Part shown: positions 49,101 through 57,385 of the stretch, one piece after another
How the letters are laid out: each line of letters starts with the position of its first letter
How positions within the stretch are numbered: the first letter of the stretch is position 1
DNA from: JAKQIM01 sp029557965
Lineage (GTDB): Bacteria > Chloroflexota > Anaerolineae > Anaerolineales > UBA4823
NCBI GenBank assembly: GCA_035341015.1
Contig: DAOQUL010000013.1
Span: 7,866-71,865, forward strand
Length of the DNA stretch: 64,000 nucleotides
Reading direction: 5' to 3'
Position numbers and translations under genes: made by a program
The notes under the pieces: generated by a model
Told to the model about the DNA's origin: nothing
Seen by the model: only the letters and a program-made list of their open reading frames with translations
The model's database searches: none

Positions 49101-51708
49101 CCTGGAAGAGGCGTACGTTCTGTAATGCCAGGGCGGCATCATCCGCAAAGGCCGTCAGGATACGGCGGTCGCTCTCGTCGAACGCGTCCAGGTCCGGGCT
49201 TTCTAGGTTGATGGCGCCGATGACCTCGCCGCCCACTCGCAAAGGCAGCACCAGCTCAGAACGAATATCGGGCGAGGCAGGCAAATAGCGGCTGTCTTGC
49301 GATACATCGGCCGCATAAACGATTTCGGCATGGCTTGCGGCATAGGCAACCAACCCCGGACCCTTCAGCGGCAGAGAAGTACTCTCAAGCTTGAGCGCCC
49401 CGCTTTGGGCCAGCAAGCGTAAGACCTCTTCTTCGGTATCGCGCTCAAAAACTTCACAGTAAGCAAACTCAAAATCATGGGTCACCGTCAGGGCAACTTG
49501 TTGGGCTACGGATTGGAGATTGCCCCCCAGTGTCAGCAGTTGGCTGGAAGCCCGGTACAAAGTGGATAGCTCGCGGGCATCTTGTTGGGTCTGCGTGTAT
49601 AACCGTGCCCGATCGAGTGCCAGGGCTGCCTGGCGCGCCAGGGCGGTTGCTAGATCGATTTCTTGTGCGCTGAAACTGTGCGCTTTGGTGGTGTAATCCA
49701 GGTATAGAACACCGGTGAAGCGATCCTGGTAGATGATCGGCACCGCCAGCAGGGATTGGATATTGAAGGTTTGTACCAGCTCATCCGGCAGCAGGGGAGA
49801 TGTCTCTGCGTTGGTGATGGCAATGGCCTGTTTGCGGTCTTGCAATTCTTGGATGAGCCGCACTTGCTCAATGGGCAAGCTCAGGTGGGCAAATTCCTCC
49901 AACTGTGTATCGTTGAGATGCATCTTGGTCGGATCATCTGGTTCTGGCATTGCCGGGAGCAGGGTGTTGGTTTTTTCGTTTTTCAGGAAGATGCTCACAC
50001 GATCCACCGGAAGCAGGCTGCGTGCCGCCAACACCACCCGGTCTAACACCTGTTCTACGTCCATCGTAGAGCCGATCATCTCAGATAGATCGAGCAGGGT
50101 TCGGATGACATCTGCCCAGTGGCGCACTTCTTCTTCCGCGCGCTTGCGCTGCAAGACGGCCCCAATGGCATTGGCGGCCGCTCGCAGGGCATCTACCTCC
50201 ACGGCCGTCCACTGCCGCTCGGCCCAGCAGTCATCGAAACCAATGAAACCCCACCAGCGCTTCTCAATGAAAATGGGGACGGCAATGATGGATTTGATCT
50301 CCTGAGAAGCCAGGGCCTCCTGTTCGCTGGGCGGGAACTGCCGTACCGCTCCGTAAAGCACTTTTCCGCGTCCCATGATCTCAACCCAGCGCGAAAATCC
50401 GGTTTCAATCAGCGATTGGTTTTGCAACTGTGGATTGACAATGCGCGGCCGGATGCCCCAGGCAGTCCATTCATGTCTCAGGCTGGTGCGCAGTTGCCCC
50501 GCTGTATCAATGTAATTCTCAGATAAGTAAACGCGGCTGACCTTGCTGGCATCTCCCAGGCGCTGCAAGACCTCTTGGATGTTCTGCTCCCAATCGGTGC
50601 TCCTCAAGAACTGTTCGGCTGCAAACCCGATCGCTTCTAGCACGTTATCGCGCCGCCGCAGGGCCTCTTCGGCGAGCTTCTGGCGCGAGATGTCGCGCAT
50701 CACCACCAGCCGCCCGGCCAGGTGATTGTGACGGTCTAGCAAGGAAGAAATGCGAACATCGAAGTGGCGCGGCCCATCAGGCGATTTAATGATCACCTCT
50801 TTGACCATCTCCACCCGTCCCAGGGGCAGGGTCATCTCGCCGGGCCAGGCGCTCCAAACTTTCTCGATCGTATCGCCGACGAGAGGGGCTTCATTGCCAA
50901 TGATGCCGCGGGCAGCCTGGTTTAAATCTACAATGCGGTTTTGATTGTCCAACATGATCACCCCGTCGCTCATGTTATCCAACACAGCATCGCGTGCCAG
51001 GGGGATGATATCCAGCAGGCGCAGGCGCACGAGTGCCAGGGTCAACAACATGCCCGCCAGGGTCAGGGTGAAGGGGTTATTTTGCACCGGGCCAAACAGC
51101 CGCACGCCAAAAACATCCAACAGGCCGCCGGTTGTGGCGATCAATACCCCCAGCAAAATCAACAAGCTTTGAGAGTGGAATAGAACTTTCTGTTTGATGA
51201 AGGAGCGCACCAGGCGAGCCGTGCCGATGCCGGTCATTGCCAGGGCGTACAACAGGTGAAACAGGCCCCAATAGCCCAATTGGGTTAGCAAGACCGGCGC
51301 ACTGTGGCCCATTTCCAATGCCATATTGCGCCAAACCAGGGAGTGAAAGATATCATTGGTTGAGGCCAGCGCCAGCCCAATTGCTGGCTCTAATAAGAGC
51401 AGGGCCAGGTTGCGGCGCATCAACCCCTGCACCCGTCCCCCGTATTCCATGCAAAAGGCGAACCACAGGGTGGGTAACAGCGCAACCGGAATGTATTGGA
51501 GCTTAATGGCTAAGAGCTTGATCGGCAGGCTGGCTGTATTGATCTCTAGGATCTGCATCAACAGCCAAAAGCATACCCCTAACATGAAGGTGGTCAGGTG
51601 CACCGTGCGCAGCGCTGAACGGCGCTCCCATGACAGCAAGGCCAGTGCGGCTGCCAGAACGGCCGCCACCAGCAAAGGTACTGTCCATGGGGTATAAGAC
51701 CAGGCCAT
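46102..51708 (-). CDS. Giant membrane diguanylate cyclase: 7TM-PAS-8xGAF-GGDEF
   Basis: The 1868-residue protein has seven to eight N-terminal helices of the histidine-kinase 7TM type (to about residue 240), one PAS domain (LDNMSDGVIMLDNQNRIVDLN), eight consecutive GAF domains (about residues 375-1700, each about 165 long), then one GGDEF domain. The GGDEF core is RYGGEEIVIIL, with the metal Asp in IMMDLDRFKQVNDTYGH. An intact RxxD inhibition site lies five residues before the signature (RDVD-VMG-RYGGEE). It should make c-di-GMP from two GTP under product control. No kinase or EAL domain is present. The signals sensed by the GAF array are unknown. Confidence 0.9.
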   Translation of the reverse strand: MAWSYTPWTVPLLVAAVLAAALALLSWERRSALRTVHLTTFMLGVCFWLLMQILEINTASLPIKLLAIKLQYIPVALLPTLWFAFCMEYGGRVQGLMRRNLALLLLEPAIGLALASTNDIFHSLVWRNMALEMGHSAPVLLTQLGYWGLFHLLYALAMTGIGTARLVRSFIKQKVLFHSQSLLILLGVLIATTGGLLDVFGVRLFGPVQNNPFTLTLAGMLLTLALVRLRLLDIIPLARDAVLDNMSDGVIMLDNQNRIVDLNQAARGIIGNEAPLVGDTIEKVWSAWPGEMTLPLGRVEMVKEVIIKSPDGPRHFDVRISSLLDRHNHLAGRLVVMRDISRQKLAEEALRRRDNVLEAIGFAAEQFLRSTDWEQNIQEVLQRLGDASKVSRVYLSENYIDTAGQLRTSLRHEWTAWGIRPRIVNPQLQNQSLIETGFSRWVEIMGRGKVLYGAVRQFPPSEQEALASQEIKSIIAVPIFIEKRWWGFIGFDDCWAERQWTAVEVDALRAAANAIGAVLQRKRAEEEVRHWADVIRTLLDLSEMIGSTMDVEQVLDRVVLAARSLLPVDRVSIFLKNEKTNTLLPAMPEPDDPTKMHLNDTQLEEFAHLSLPIEQVRLIQELQDRKQAIAITNAETSPLLPDELVQTFNIQSLLAVPIIYQDRFTGVLYLDYTTKAHSFSAQEIDLATALARQAALALDRARLYTQTQQDARELSTLYRASSQLLTLGGNLQSVAQQVALTVTHDFEFAYCEVFERDTEEEVLRLLAQSGALKLESTSLPLKGPGLVAYAASHAEIVYAADVSQDSRYLPASPDIRSELVLPLRVGGEVIGAINLESPDLDAFDESDRRILTAFADDAALALQNVRLFQAAEAHGRQLALLNDITRTAISVSDFSDMLQALADQMSNLINSDDCYINLWNEELQRILPGAASGKMQHAYPEMIFNIGKETITNAVLETGKPVVIEDALQTPHISQRLAQEISLRSALALPLIAGEKKLGSVLFGFQQPHRFTRREISLCDQVAAQVSLAIAEAWSLDLAQRRAQEADNLRQATAAIASSLDLRQVLDNIMVHLEQVVPFDSACVFLLEGISLRAVAGRGLENPEEVIGKVYLVDELFESVQNRATPLILANAQENPFFQNWGNSYYIKGWMGVPLHGRGMTIGLLTLDSRQENAFDERSANLAQAFASQAAVAIENSQLFERSRQRAQEAETLRQAGAIVASTLKQDEAMKLIMEQLERVVPFDSASVQLLRNGYLEIVGGVGWPTPQKVIGMHFPIPGPNPNTQVIESRQPYILGNVGEDFPEFELIKIRSWLGVPLIVRERVVGMLSIDSYQPNRYTPDHARLAVAFADQVAIVMENARLFAAEQERVQQLDALRATAADISAELELGKLLQTILERAVSLLEAAGGELGLYHDDQNTIEIVASYNMGHDFTGVQMRMGEGAMGRTAESLQPLIIQNYSDWSGRSQQYDEGSWHTVMVTPLTVGGRLVGVIGMTASDPLRNFDSSDLQLLTLFAQQAAVAVENARLYQDARQAAERRAILHRVSQEVVSASFDPEQIYGAVHEAASQLMPAEAFVITLVDEAHSEVEAVYLIDRGGRNPNTRMPIDKGLSGRVIASGASIYIEDMEKEVGFDGVHFGEEDYTRSILAVPLRLGDRIIGMLSTQSYKANAYTTEDLYLMEMLAANTAIAIENTRLLKEVQWLAITDPLTGLFNRRGFFELGQREVERFRRFGRPFSAIMMDLDRFKQVNDTYGHAAGDQVLIGLTGRLRSKIRDVDVMGRYGGEEIVIILPETDIQGASLLAERLRSHVEKTPIDTDRGPIPITISLGVAEFKSSIPDLASLLDRADSAMYVAKQSGRNQVRLYTDE

Positions 51709-51818
51709 ATATGCCTATTTTGAATAATGCCCAGGCGAGCGATAAATATTTATTGCAACTTCTTTAAGTTTACCTATGTTTTTTGCTTTTGTCTATGCTC
51801 CGCCGCTTTGCAATACTG

Positions 51819-51855
51819 GCAGTGAGGCGCGGCGCATTCAGCCGCGCCTCACTGC
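51819..51855 (-). terminator. Strong hairpin downstream of hutU
   Basis: Perfect 15-bp GC-rich arms (51819-51833 and 51841-51855) with a 7-nt loop lie 15 bp beyond the hutU stop on the minus strand. No T-tract follows. It is the likely end of the hutU transcript. Confidence 0.65.
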
Positions 51856-51870
51856 AAACCCTTACTTCAG

Positions 51871-53526
51871 CTACTTGAGCATTGGCATCTTGATGCCGTG
51901 CCGCCGAGCCGCTTGCACGGCGATCTCATAGCCGGCATCGGCGTGGCGCACCACACCCATGCCCGGGTCCGAGGTTAAAACGCATTCCAGGCGCCGGGCC
52001 GCCTCAGGCGTGCCGTCTGCCACGATCACCTGCCCGGCGTGCTGGCTGTAGCCAATGCCCACGCCGCCGCCGTGATGGAAAGAGACCCACGTAGCGCCGC
52101 CCACTGCATTGACCAGGGCGTTCAAAATCGGCCAGTCGCTGACGGCATCGGTGCCGTCTTTCATTGCCTCGGTCTCGCGGTTGGGCGAGGCAACTGAGCC
52201 GGCATCCAGGTGATCGCGGCCGATCACAATCGGGGCCTTGACCACGCCTTCGGCAACCAGGTTGTTGAACATCAGGCCGGCTTCGGCGCGCTCGCCGTAG
52301 CCCAACCAACAGATGCGCGAGGGCAGGCCCTGGAAAGGCACCTTCTCGCGCGCCATCTTCAGCCAGCGGTGCAGGTGAGCATCATCGGGGAACAATTCCA
52401 TGATGGCTTCATCGGTGCGGTAAATATCTTCTGGGTCGCCCGAAAGCGCCACCCAGCGGAACGGCCCTTTGCCCTCGCAGAACAATGGGCGAATATAGGC
52501 CGGGACAAACCCTGGGAAGTTGAAAGCATCTTTCACGCCGTGATCGAAGGCGCGCTGGCGGATGTTGTTGCCGTAATCGAAGACCTCGGCGCCGCGGCGC
52601 TGGAACTCCAGCATGGCCTCTACCTGGCGGGCCATGGATGGAATCGAGCGGTGGGCATATTCTTTGGGGTCACTTTGGCGCAGCGCATTCGCCTCTTCCA
52701 CGTTCAGGCCTTCAGGCACGTACATCAAGACGTCGTGGGCAGGCGTCTGATCGGTGACCACGTCGGGAATCACGTTGTACTTATACAACAGCTCAGGATA
52801 GATTTCGGCCGCGTTGCCCACCAGGCCGATCGATTTTGGCTGTTCTTTATCCCGGCACTCTTCCACCAGGGTCATGGCTTCTTCCAGGTTATCGACCACC
52901 ACGTCCACATAGCCGATCTCCTGGCGGCGCTTGGCACGCGCCGGATCTACCTCTACCACCAGGCCAATCCCCTCGTTCATGGTGATTGCCAGGGGCTGGG
53001 CGCCGCCCATGCCTCCCAGGCCGGCGGTCAGCGTGAGCTTGCCCTTGAGCGAGCCCCAACCGCGCTGCTGGGCCAACGAGCCGAGGGTTTCGTATGTGCC
53101 CTGCAAGATGCCTTGTGTGCCAATATAGATCCACGAACCGGCTGTCATCTGCCCATACATGATCAAGCCCTTGGCTGCCAGCGCATCGAAATGCTGCTGG
53201 GTTGCCCAGTGCGGCACCAGGTTCGAGTTCGCAATCAATACGCGGGGCGCGTCGGCGTGTGTCTTGAATACAACCACCGGTTTGCCAGACTGCACGAGAA
53301 GAGTCTCGTCATTTTCCAGCTCTTTTAGCGCTTCCAGGATCGCATCGAAGGCCTCCCAACTGCGGGCAGCCTGGCCTCGCCCGCCGTAAACCACCAGGTC
53401 TTGGGGGCGCTCAGCCACTTCAGGATCCAGGTTGTTCTGGATCATGCGGTAAGCGGCCTCGGTGAGCCAGGATTTACAGGTGAGTTGGGTGCCGCGTGGG
53501 GCGCGTACTGTACGTGGACCAGACAT
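51871..53526 (-). CDS. hutU: Urocanate hydratase
   Basis: The 551-residue protein matches urocanase length and motifs: GTQLTCKSWLTEAAYRMIQNNLDPEVAE, VVYGGRGQAARSWEAFDAI, LTAGLGGMGGAQPLA (NAD+-binding glycine loop), DQTPAHDVLMYVPEGL (catalytic Asp region), and WVSFHHGGGVGIGYSQHAGQV. Reaction: trans-urocanate + H2O to 4-imidazolone-5-propanoate, the second step of histidine breakdown. No hutH, hutI or hutG is seen in the window. The start follows CAAGGAGCGAATCT. A promoter is just upstream, and an Rrf2 regulator gene lies 125 bp upstream in the same direction. Confidence 0.95.
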   Translation of the reverse strand: MSGPRTVRAPRGTQLTCKSWLTEAAYRMIQNNLDPEVAERPQDLVVYGGRGQAARSWEAFDAILEALKELENDETLLVQSGKPVVVFKTHADAPRVLIANSNLVPHWATQQHFDALAAKGLIMYGQMTAGSWIYIGTQGILQGTYETLGSLAQQRGWGSLKGKLTLTAGLGGMGGAQPLAITMNEGIGLVVEVDPARAKRRQEIGYVDVVVDNLEEAMTLVEECRDKEQPKSIGLVGNAAEIYPELLYKYNVIPDVVTDQTPAHDVLMYVPEGLNVEEANALRQSDPKEYAHRSIPSMARQVEAMLEFQRRGAEVFDYGNNIRQRAFDHGVKDAFNFPGFVPAYIRPLFCEGKGPFRWVALSGDPEDIYRTDEAIMELFPDDAHLHRWLKMAREKVPFQGLPSRICWLGYGERAEAGLMFNNLVAEGVVKAPIVIGRDHLDAGSVASPNRETEAMKDGTDAVSDWPILNALVNAVGGATWVSFHHGGGVGIGYSQHAGQVIVADGTPEAARRLECVLTSDPGMGVVRHADAGYEIAVQAARRHGIKMPMLK

Positions 53527-53576
53527 AGATTCGCTCCTTGATCATGTTAGGTTGAAAATAAAACCCCTCCAGGTGG

Positions 53577-53604
53577 ATTATACCAAGAGGGGCTGTGACG
53601 ACAA
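53577..53604 (-). promoter_or_regulatory. Sigma-70 promoter of hutU
   Basis: TTGTCG (53599-53604) and TATAAT (53577-53582) on the minus strand are 16 bp apart, with TGG before the -10 (extended -10). CCCCTC and GAGGGG flank the -10 as inverted repeats, followed by a TTTTATTTT run, so the same stretch may also end the upstream Rrf2 transcript. Confidence 0.6.
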
Positions 53605-53651
53605 GTATTGGGTGCAACCAAAAGTCTGCAAAGGGATGGTATAGAGCTTGC

Positions 53652-54071
53652 TTAATCGGCTGCAGTGGGTAACAATGAAAGCAAGTGGGCAAAGTTGGTT
53701 TTGCTCAGGCGCTCGACCAGCTCATGTTGGGCGTCGCACCACACCGGTTTCATCGGGCAATCATCGCCGAACATGCATCCGCCGTTATCGCCTACGCATT
53801 CGTTCAGCAGGATGGGCCCGTCGATGGCTTCAACAACATCCAATAAAGAAATCTCTTCTGGGGGCCTGGCGAGGGATACGCCGCCGCGCGCCCCGCGTGA
53901 AGTTTGCAGAAGGCCAGCTACTGAAAGCTGTGAGACAATCTTGGCTAAGAAAGAGGGGGGAATTTGTTTTTCTTGGGCAATTTGGCTGGTAGCTGCCCGG
54001 CGCTCAGGCCCTAACTGCGCCAGGTACACCATGGCCCGCACTGCATAGTCGGCCTGTCGTGTAATTTGCAT
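53652..54071 (-). CDS. Rrf2-family (IscR/NsrR-like) transcriptional regulator
   Basis: The 139-residue protein has the Rrf2 winged helix (MQITRQADYAVRAMVYLAQL; SQIAQEKQIPPSFLAKIVSQLSVAGLLQTSRGARGGVSLAR) and a C-terminal Cys cluster ECVGDNGGCMFGDDC, that is C-x6-C-x5-C. This matches the iron-sulphur-ligating spacing of IscR and NsrR. It probably senses Fe-S status, nitric oxide or oxidative stress. The start is ATG 54071; GGGAG lies upstream. It is divergent from ugd, with TGAC-type palindromes in between. Confidence 0.88.
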   Translation of the reverse strand: MQITRQADYAVRAMVYLAQLGPERRAATSQIAQEKQIPPSFLAKIVSQLSVAGLLQTSRGARGGVSLARPPEEISLLDVVEAIDGPILLNECVGDNGGCMFGDDCPMKPVWCDAQHELVERLSKTNFAHLLSLLPTAAD

Positions 54072-54150
54072 CGTTGACTCCCTTGTTATTTCGGTGATAT
54101 TGATAAAAATTATCCCTTATATTTTAGGTGCTTTTTACCTTGTTCTCAAG

Positions 54151-54183
54151 TGACAGAGGTCATTCGCAATATATGACGGTCAT
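54151..54183. promoter_or_regulatory. Two TGAC/GTCA palindromes in the Rrf2-ugd divergent region
   Basis: TGAC-AGAG-GTCA (54151-54162) and ATGAC-G-GTCAT (54173-54183) are both perfect palindromes with the same half-site, about two helical turns apart. They lie between the divergent Rrf2 and ugd genes and could be binding sites for a dimeric regulator. No regulator is demonstrated. Confidence 0.4.
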
Positions 54184-54330
54184 CCTTTAGAAAGTAAAAC
54201 GTTCCAGGGATGATTTTATGATAAGATTGTGCGTGTTTTCTCGATCACCAGTGCCGGGCGGCGCGGGCTTTATTTATATTTGCTTGCAGCACCCTGCACA
54301 TATTGTTTCAAACGGAGGTTTGATCATACT

Positions 54331-55641
54331 ATGAAACAGATCTGTGTTGTTGGTGTGGGATACGTTGGCCTGGTAACGGCAGCTTGCTTTGCAGATCTTG
54401 GCAATCGGGTGATTGCGCTGGATGTTAATGAAGAAAAGGTCAAGGGCCTGCAGAAGGGCATCATGCCGATTTTTGAACCCGGGCTAAAAGAAATCGTTGA
54501 ACGCAATGTCAATAGCAAGCGCCTGACGTTCAGCACCTCATACCCCGAGGCGCTCAAAGGCACCGAGTTTGCCTTCATCGGCGTAGGCACCCCCTCAGGG
54601 GTTGATGGCGAAGCCGACTTGCAGTATGTGGAAGCCTCGGCGCGCGCTATCGCCGAGAATATGAGCGCCCCCCTGATCATCATCAACAAGTCCACCGTGC
54701 CGGTAGGCACCGGCGATTGGGTGGCGGATATCGTGCAGAAGCACCAACCGCACTCCATTCCTTTCTGGGTGGTCTCTTGCCCCGAATTCTTGCGTGAGGG
54801 TTCGGCCATCGCCGATTTCATGCAGCCGCACCGCACCGTGCTCGGCTCGATGGATCGCGATGCCGCCGAAAAGGTGGCCCAGCTTCACCTGCCGCTGCGC
54901 GCCCCCATCGTCATCACCGACCTGCGCACCGCCGAGATGATCAAGTACGCCTCCAATGCCTTCCTGGCGACCAAGATTTCCTTCATCAACGAAATCGCCA
55001 CCATTTGCGAGGCCCTGGGCGCAGATGTAAAAGAGGTGGCTGTGGGCATGGGGTACGATGCTAGGATTGGTAAACAATTCTTGGATGCCGGCCTGGGCTA
55101 TGGCGGCTCTTGCTTCCCCAAAGACGTGAAGGCCTTGGCTTACATGGCGGCTGAGAAAGGCCGCCACCCCCAGCTTTTGAACGCCGTGATGGAGATCAAT
55201 GATGATCAACGCCTCAAGGCGATCAACATCTTGAAAGAGATGACCGGTGACTTGAAAGGCAAGACCATTGGCTTGCTGGGCCTATCCTTCAAGCCCAATA
55301 CCGATGACATGCGCGATGCCCCTGCCATCACCATTGCCCAGCGTTTGCAGGCCGAAGGCGCCACTGTGCGCGCCTATGACCCCGTGTCGATGGAAGTGGC
55401 CCGCCCGCTGATGCCTGGTGTTGAAATGAAGGATGACCCTTACAGCATGGCTGAGGGCTGCGACGCCCTGATGATCATCACCGAGTGGAACGAGTTCAAG
55501 CAACTCGACCGCCCGCGTCTGCGCCAATTGATGCACAAGCCGGTCATCTTCGACGGCCGCAACATCTATGAGCCCGATGACATGGCCAAGATCGGTTTCG
55601 TTTACCGCGGCGTTGGCCGCGGCTACGCTTTCTCGCGCTAA
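54331..55641 (+). CDS. ugd: UDP-glucose 6-dehydrogenase
   Basis: The start is ATG 54331 after AACGGAGGTTTG; a longer frame from 54229 is not supported. The 436-residue enzyme has the NAD-binding GVGYVGLVTAACFADLGN, IVNKST-like INKSTVPVGTGDW, CPEFLREGSAIADF, the catalytic Cys block LGYGGSCFPKDVKAL and the C-terminal IGLLGLSFKPNTDDMRDAPA. Reaction: UDP-glucose + 2 NAD+ to UDP-glucuronate, a precursor for exopolysaccharide. GDP-mannose dehydrogenase is a less likely alternative. It ends just before a perfect 42-bp palindrome. Confidence 0.93.
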   Translation: MKQICVVGVGYVGLVTAACFADLGNRVIALDVNEEKVKGLQKGIMPIFEPGLKEIVERNVNSKRLTFSTSYPEALKGTEFAFIGVGTPSGVDGEADLQYVEASARAIAENMSAPLIIINKSTVPVGTGDWVADIVQKHQPHSIPFWVVSCPEFLREGSAIADFMQPHRTVLGSMDRDAAEKVAQLHLPLRAPIVITDLRTAEMIKYASNAFLATKISFINEIATICEALGADVKEVAVGMGYDARIGKQFLDAGLGYGGSCFPKDVKALAYMAAEKGRHPQLLNAVMEINDDQRLKAINILKEMTGDLKGKTIGLLGLSFKPNTDDMRDAPAITIAQRLQAEGATVRAYDPVSMEVARPLMPGVEMKDDPYSMAEGCDALMIITEWNEFKQLDRPRLRQLMHKPVIFDGRNIYEPDDMAKIGFVYRGVGRGYAFSR

Positions 55642-55648
55642 CGAGGCA

Positions 55649-55690
55649 GAGGGCGTTTGGGCAGTGCTGCAGCACTGCCCAAACGCCCTC
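55649..55690. terminator. Perfect 42-bp palindrome after ugd
   Basis: Bases 55649-55669 are the exact reverse complement of 55670-55690, with no loop bases. It starts seven bases after the ugd stop and ends nine bases before the next start codon, which is in the same direction. It is followed by GCATTTTAAATG rather than a T-run. It is probably a terminator or mRNA-stabilising element. Confidence 0.6.
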
Positions 55691-55699
55691 GCATTTTAA

Positions 55700-56593
55700 A
55701 TGTCCGATTCAACTCCCCCTGTTTGCAGTTACGAAGGCTCTGATTACCAGACCAGTTTTTGGGAGCACGGCGGCCGCGCCTACGAAGACCAGGCCGAAGC
55801 CGTGGCCCTGCGCCGCTTGCTGCCCGCCAGCGGAAAGCTTCTGTTAGAGCTGGGGGCTGGGGCAGGGCGCAACACGCCGCGTTACCAGGGCTTCGAGCGG
55901 GTTGTGCTGTTGGATTATTCGCTGACCCAGCTCCAGCAGGCCGCTCAGCGCCTGGGATTCTCTGAGCGTTACCTTTTCGTGGCGGCAGATGTTTACCGCC
56001 TGCCCTTTGTCAACGGCCTCTTTGATGCTGCCACCATGATCCGCACCCTGCACCATATGGCAGATGCCCCCCTGGCGTTGCGCCAGGTGCGGCGCGTGAT
56101 GCAGCCGGGGGCAACCTTCATCCTGGAATATGCCAATAAGCAGAATGTCAAGGCTATTTTGCGCTATTTGCTGCGCCGCCAGGATTGGAGCCCCTTTACG
56201 CCAGAGCCGGTGGAGTTTGCGGCCCTCAATTTTGATTTTCATCCGCGTGCAGTGCGCGGCTGGCTGAAGGAAAGCGGCTTTGACTTGCGGCGCACGCTGA
56301 CCGTCTCGCATTTTCGCATGCCAGCCCTGAAGCGTTTTATGCCCCTGCGCTTGTTGGTGGGCCTGGACAGCCTGGCGCAGTTGACCGGCAACTGGTGGCA
56401 GCTCAGCCCCAGCGTCTTCACCCGCAGCCAGGCGCTGGGTGAGACAGCCCCTGCCGCGCCGGGAGCTTTCTTCCAATGCCCGGCATGCGGCGGCGCGCTG
56501 GAAACGCTCCCCAAAGCGCTGGTTTGTAGCGGCTGTGGCAAGCGTTGGGCAATTCAGGACGGAATTTACGATTTCCGCCAGCCTGTGGCGTAG
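55700..56593 (+). CDS. Class I SAM-dependent methyltransferase with C-terminal Trm112-like zinc domain
   Basis: The 297-residue protein has the SAM motif LLELGAGAGRNTPRY, motif II VVLLDYSLTQLQQA, and FVNGLFDAATMIRTLHHMADAPLAL, a Methyltransf_11 fold. The C-terminal 50 residues carry FQCPACGG...LVCSGCGKRWAIQDGIYDF, a Trm112-type four-Cys zinc ribbon fused in the same chain. The fusion is common in enzymes acting on quinone precursors or natural products, but the substrate is unknown. The ATG is immediately after the 42-bp palindrome, without an obvious ribosome site. Confidence 0.8.
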   Translation: MSDSTPPVCSYEGSDYQTSFWEHGGRAYEDQAEAVALRRLLPASGKLLLELGAGAGRNTPRYQGFERVVLLDYSLTQLQQAAQRLGFSERYLFVAADVYRLPFVNGLFDAATMIRTLHHMADAPLALRQVRRVMQPGATFILEYANKQNVKAILRYLLRRQDWSPFTPEPVEFAALNFDFHPRAVRGWLKESGFDLRRTLTVSHFRMPALKRFMPLRLLVGLDSLAQLTGNWWQLSPSVFTRSQALGETAPAAPGAFFQCPACGGALETLPKALVCSGCGKRWAIQDGIYDFRQPVA

Positions 56594-56632
56594 TGCCTGG
56601 GCTGATATAGATTTTTCTGCGTCTCAGCGAAT

Positions 56633-57385
56633 CTAAGCTACCTTCTCGATCACCCAGAAGTGTGACAGGCCCAAGCCCCTCAGCGGCGTGCGCTCCAGTG
56701 CCTGCAGCACGCCCCGTAGGGCTTTGCCCAACGCGGGGCGGCGGGCAATGATGTTGTCGTAAGCTCCGAAGATCACGGTTCGCTCAACAATACGCACAGC
56801 CAGCCCAGCAAAGAGCTTTTTCAGATCACCCGCGCTGTAAACTCGCACATGCGGGGCCAGCCGGTCTCGCCAGCGGCGCGGCAGGTAATTGACCAGGGGG
56901 ATGTTGCCAAAGCGGTAGCGCCCGCGCCAGTAAATGCCGTGTGTTTCAAAGGGGTAGCCGCGGTTGGGCACAAATAGCGCAATGCGCCCGCCTGGCTTGA
57001 GCACGCGCACCATCTCTTCCACCGCCAGGCGGTCATCTTGCACATGTTCGAGCACCTCGTGGCTGAGGATCATATCAAAGGATGCGCCCAGAAAGGGCAG
57101 GCCCTCTCCGGCCCCGTTGATGATGTGCGGCGAGCGTTCCCCGGCCTCGGCAGCCCGGGCATGGTCGTATTCCAGGCCTACCACCTGCCCGGTGTGCGGC
57201 GCCAGGCGCTCCACGTACATCCCCACCCCGCAGCCATTCTCCAGCAGGCGGCCTTTGGCACGTTCTCCAGCCGCCTGCAGCACCATCTGTAGACGGCGCT
57301 CTTGCCCGGCGCGCCAGACATAAGATGGCTCGCCACAGCGGGCTGCTTTATCCAGATCGCGGCCGCTGTTCACTTGATTACCCAT
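56633..57385 (-). CDS. Class I SAM-dependent methyltransferase
   Basis: The 250-residue protein has the SAM-binding motif LLENGCGVGMYVERLA (Asn in place of the usual Asp/Glu after LLE), VVGLEYDHARAAEA, and the UbiE/BioC-like post-motifs MILSHEVLEHVQDDRLAVEEMVRVLKPGGRIALFVPN. Its start overlaps the end of the upstream flavin-fold gene by 16 bases, so it is co-transcribed with ubiE, ubiX and that gene. Substrate unknown; a lipid, quinone or polyketide precursor is possible. Confidence 0.78.
   Translation of the reverse strand: MGNQVNSGRDLDKAARCGEPSYVWRAGQERRLQMVLQAAGERAKGRLLENGCGVGMYVERLAPHTGQVVGLEYDHARAAEAGERSPHIINGAGEGLPFLGASFDMILSHEVLEHVQDDRLAVEEMVRVLKPGGRIALFVPNRGYPFETHGIYWRGRYRFGNIPLVNYLPRRWRDRLAPHVRVYSAGDLKKLFAGLAVRIVERTVIFGAYDNIIARRPALGKALRGVLQALERTPLRGLGLSHFWVIEKVA

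Noticed and set aside
53564..53591. Riboswitch upstream of hutU
   Set aside because: The CCCCTC/GAGGGG repeat spans the promoter -10 itself, so it is not in the transcribed leader; a terminator of the upstream gene is more likely.
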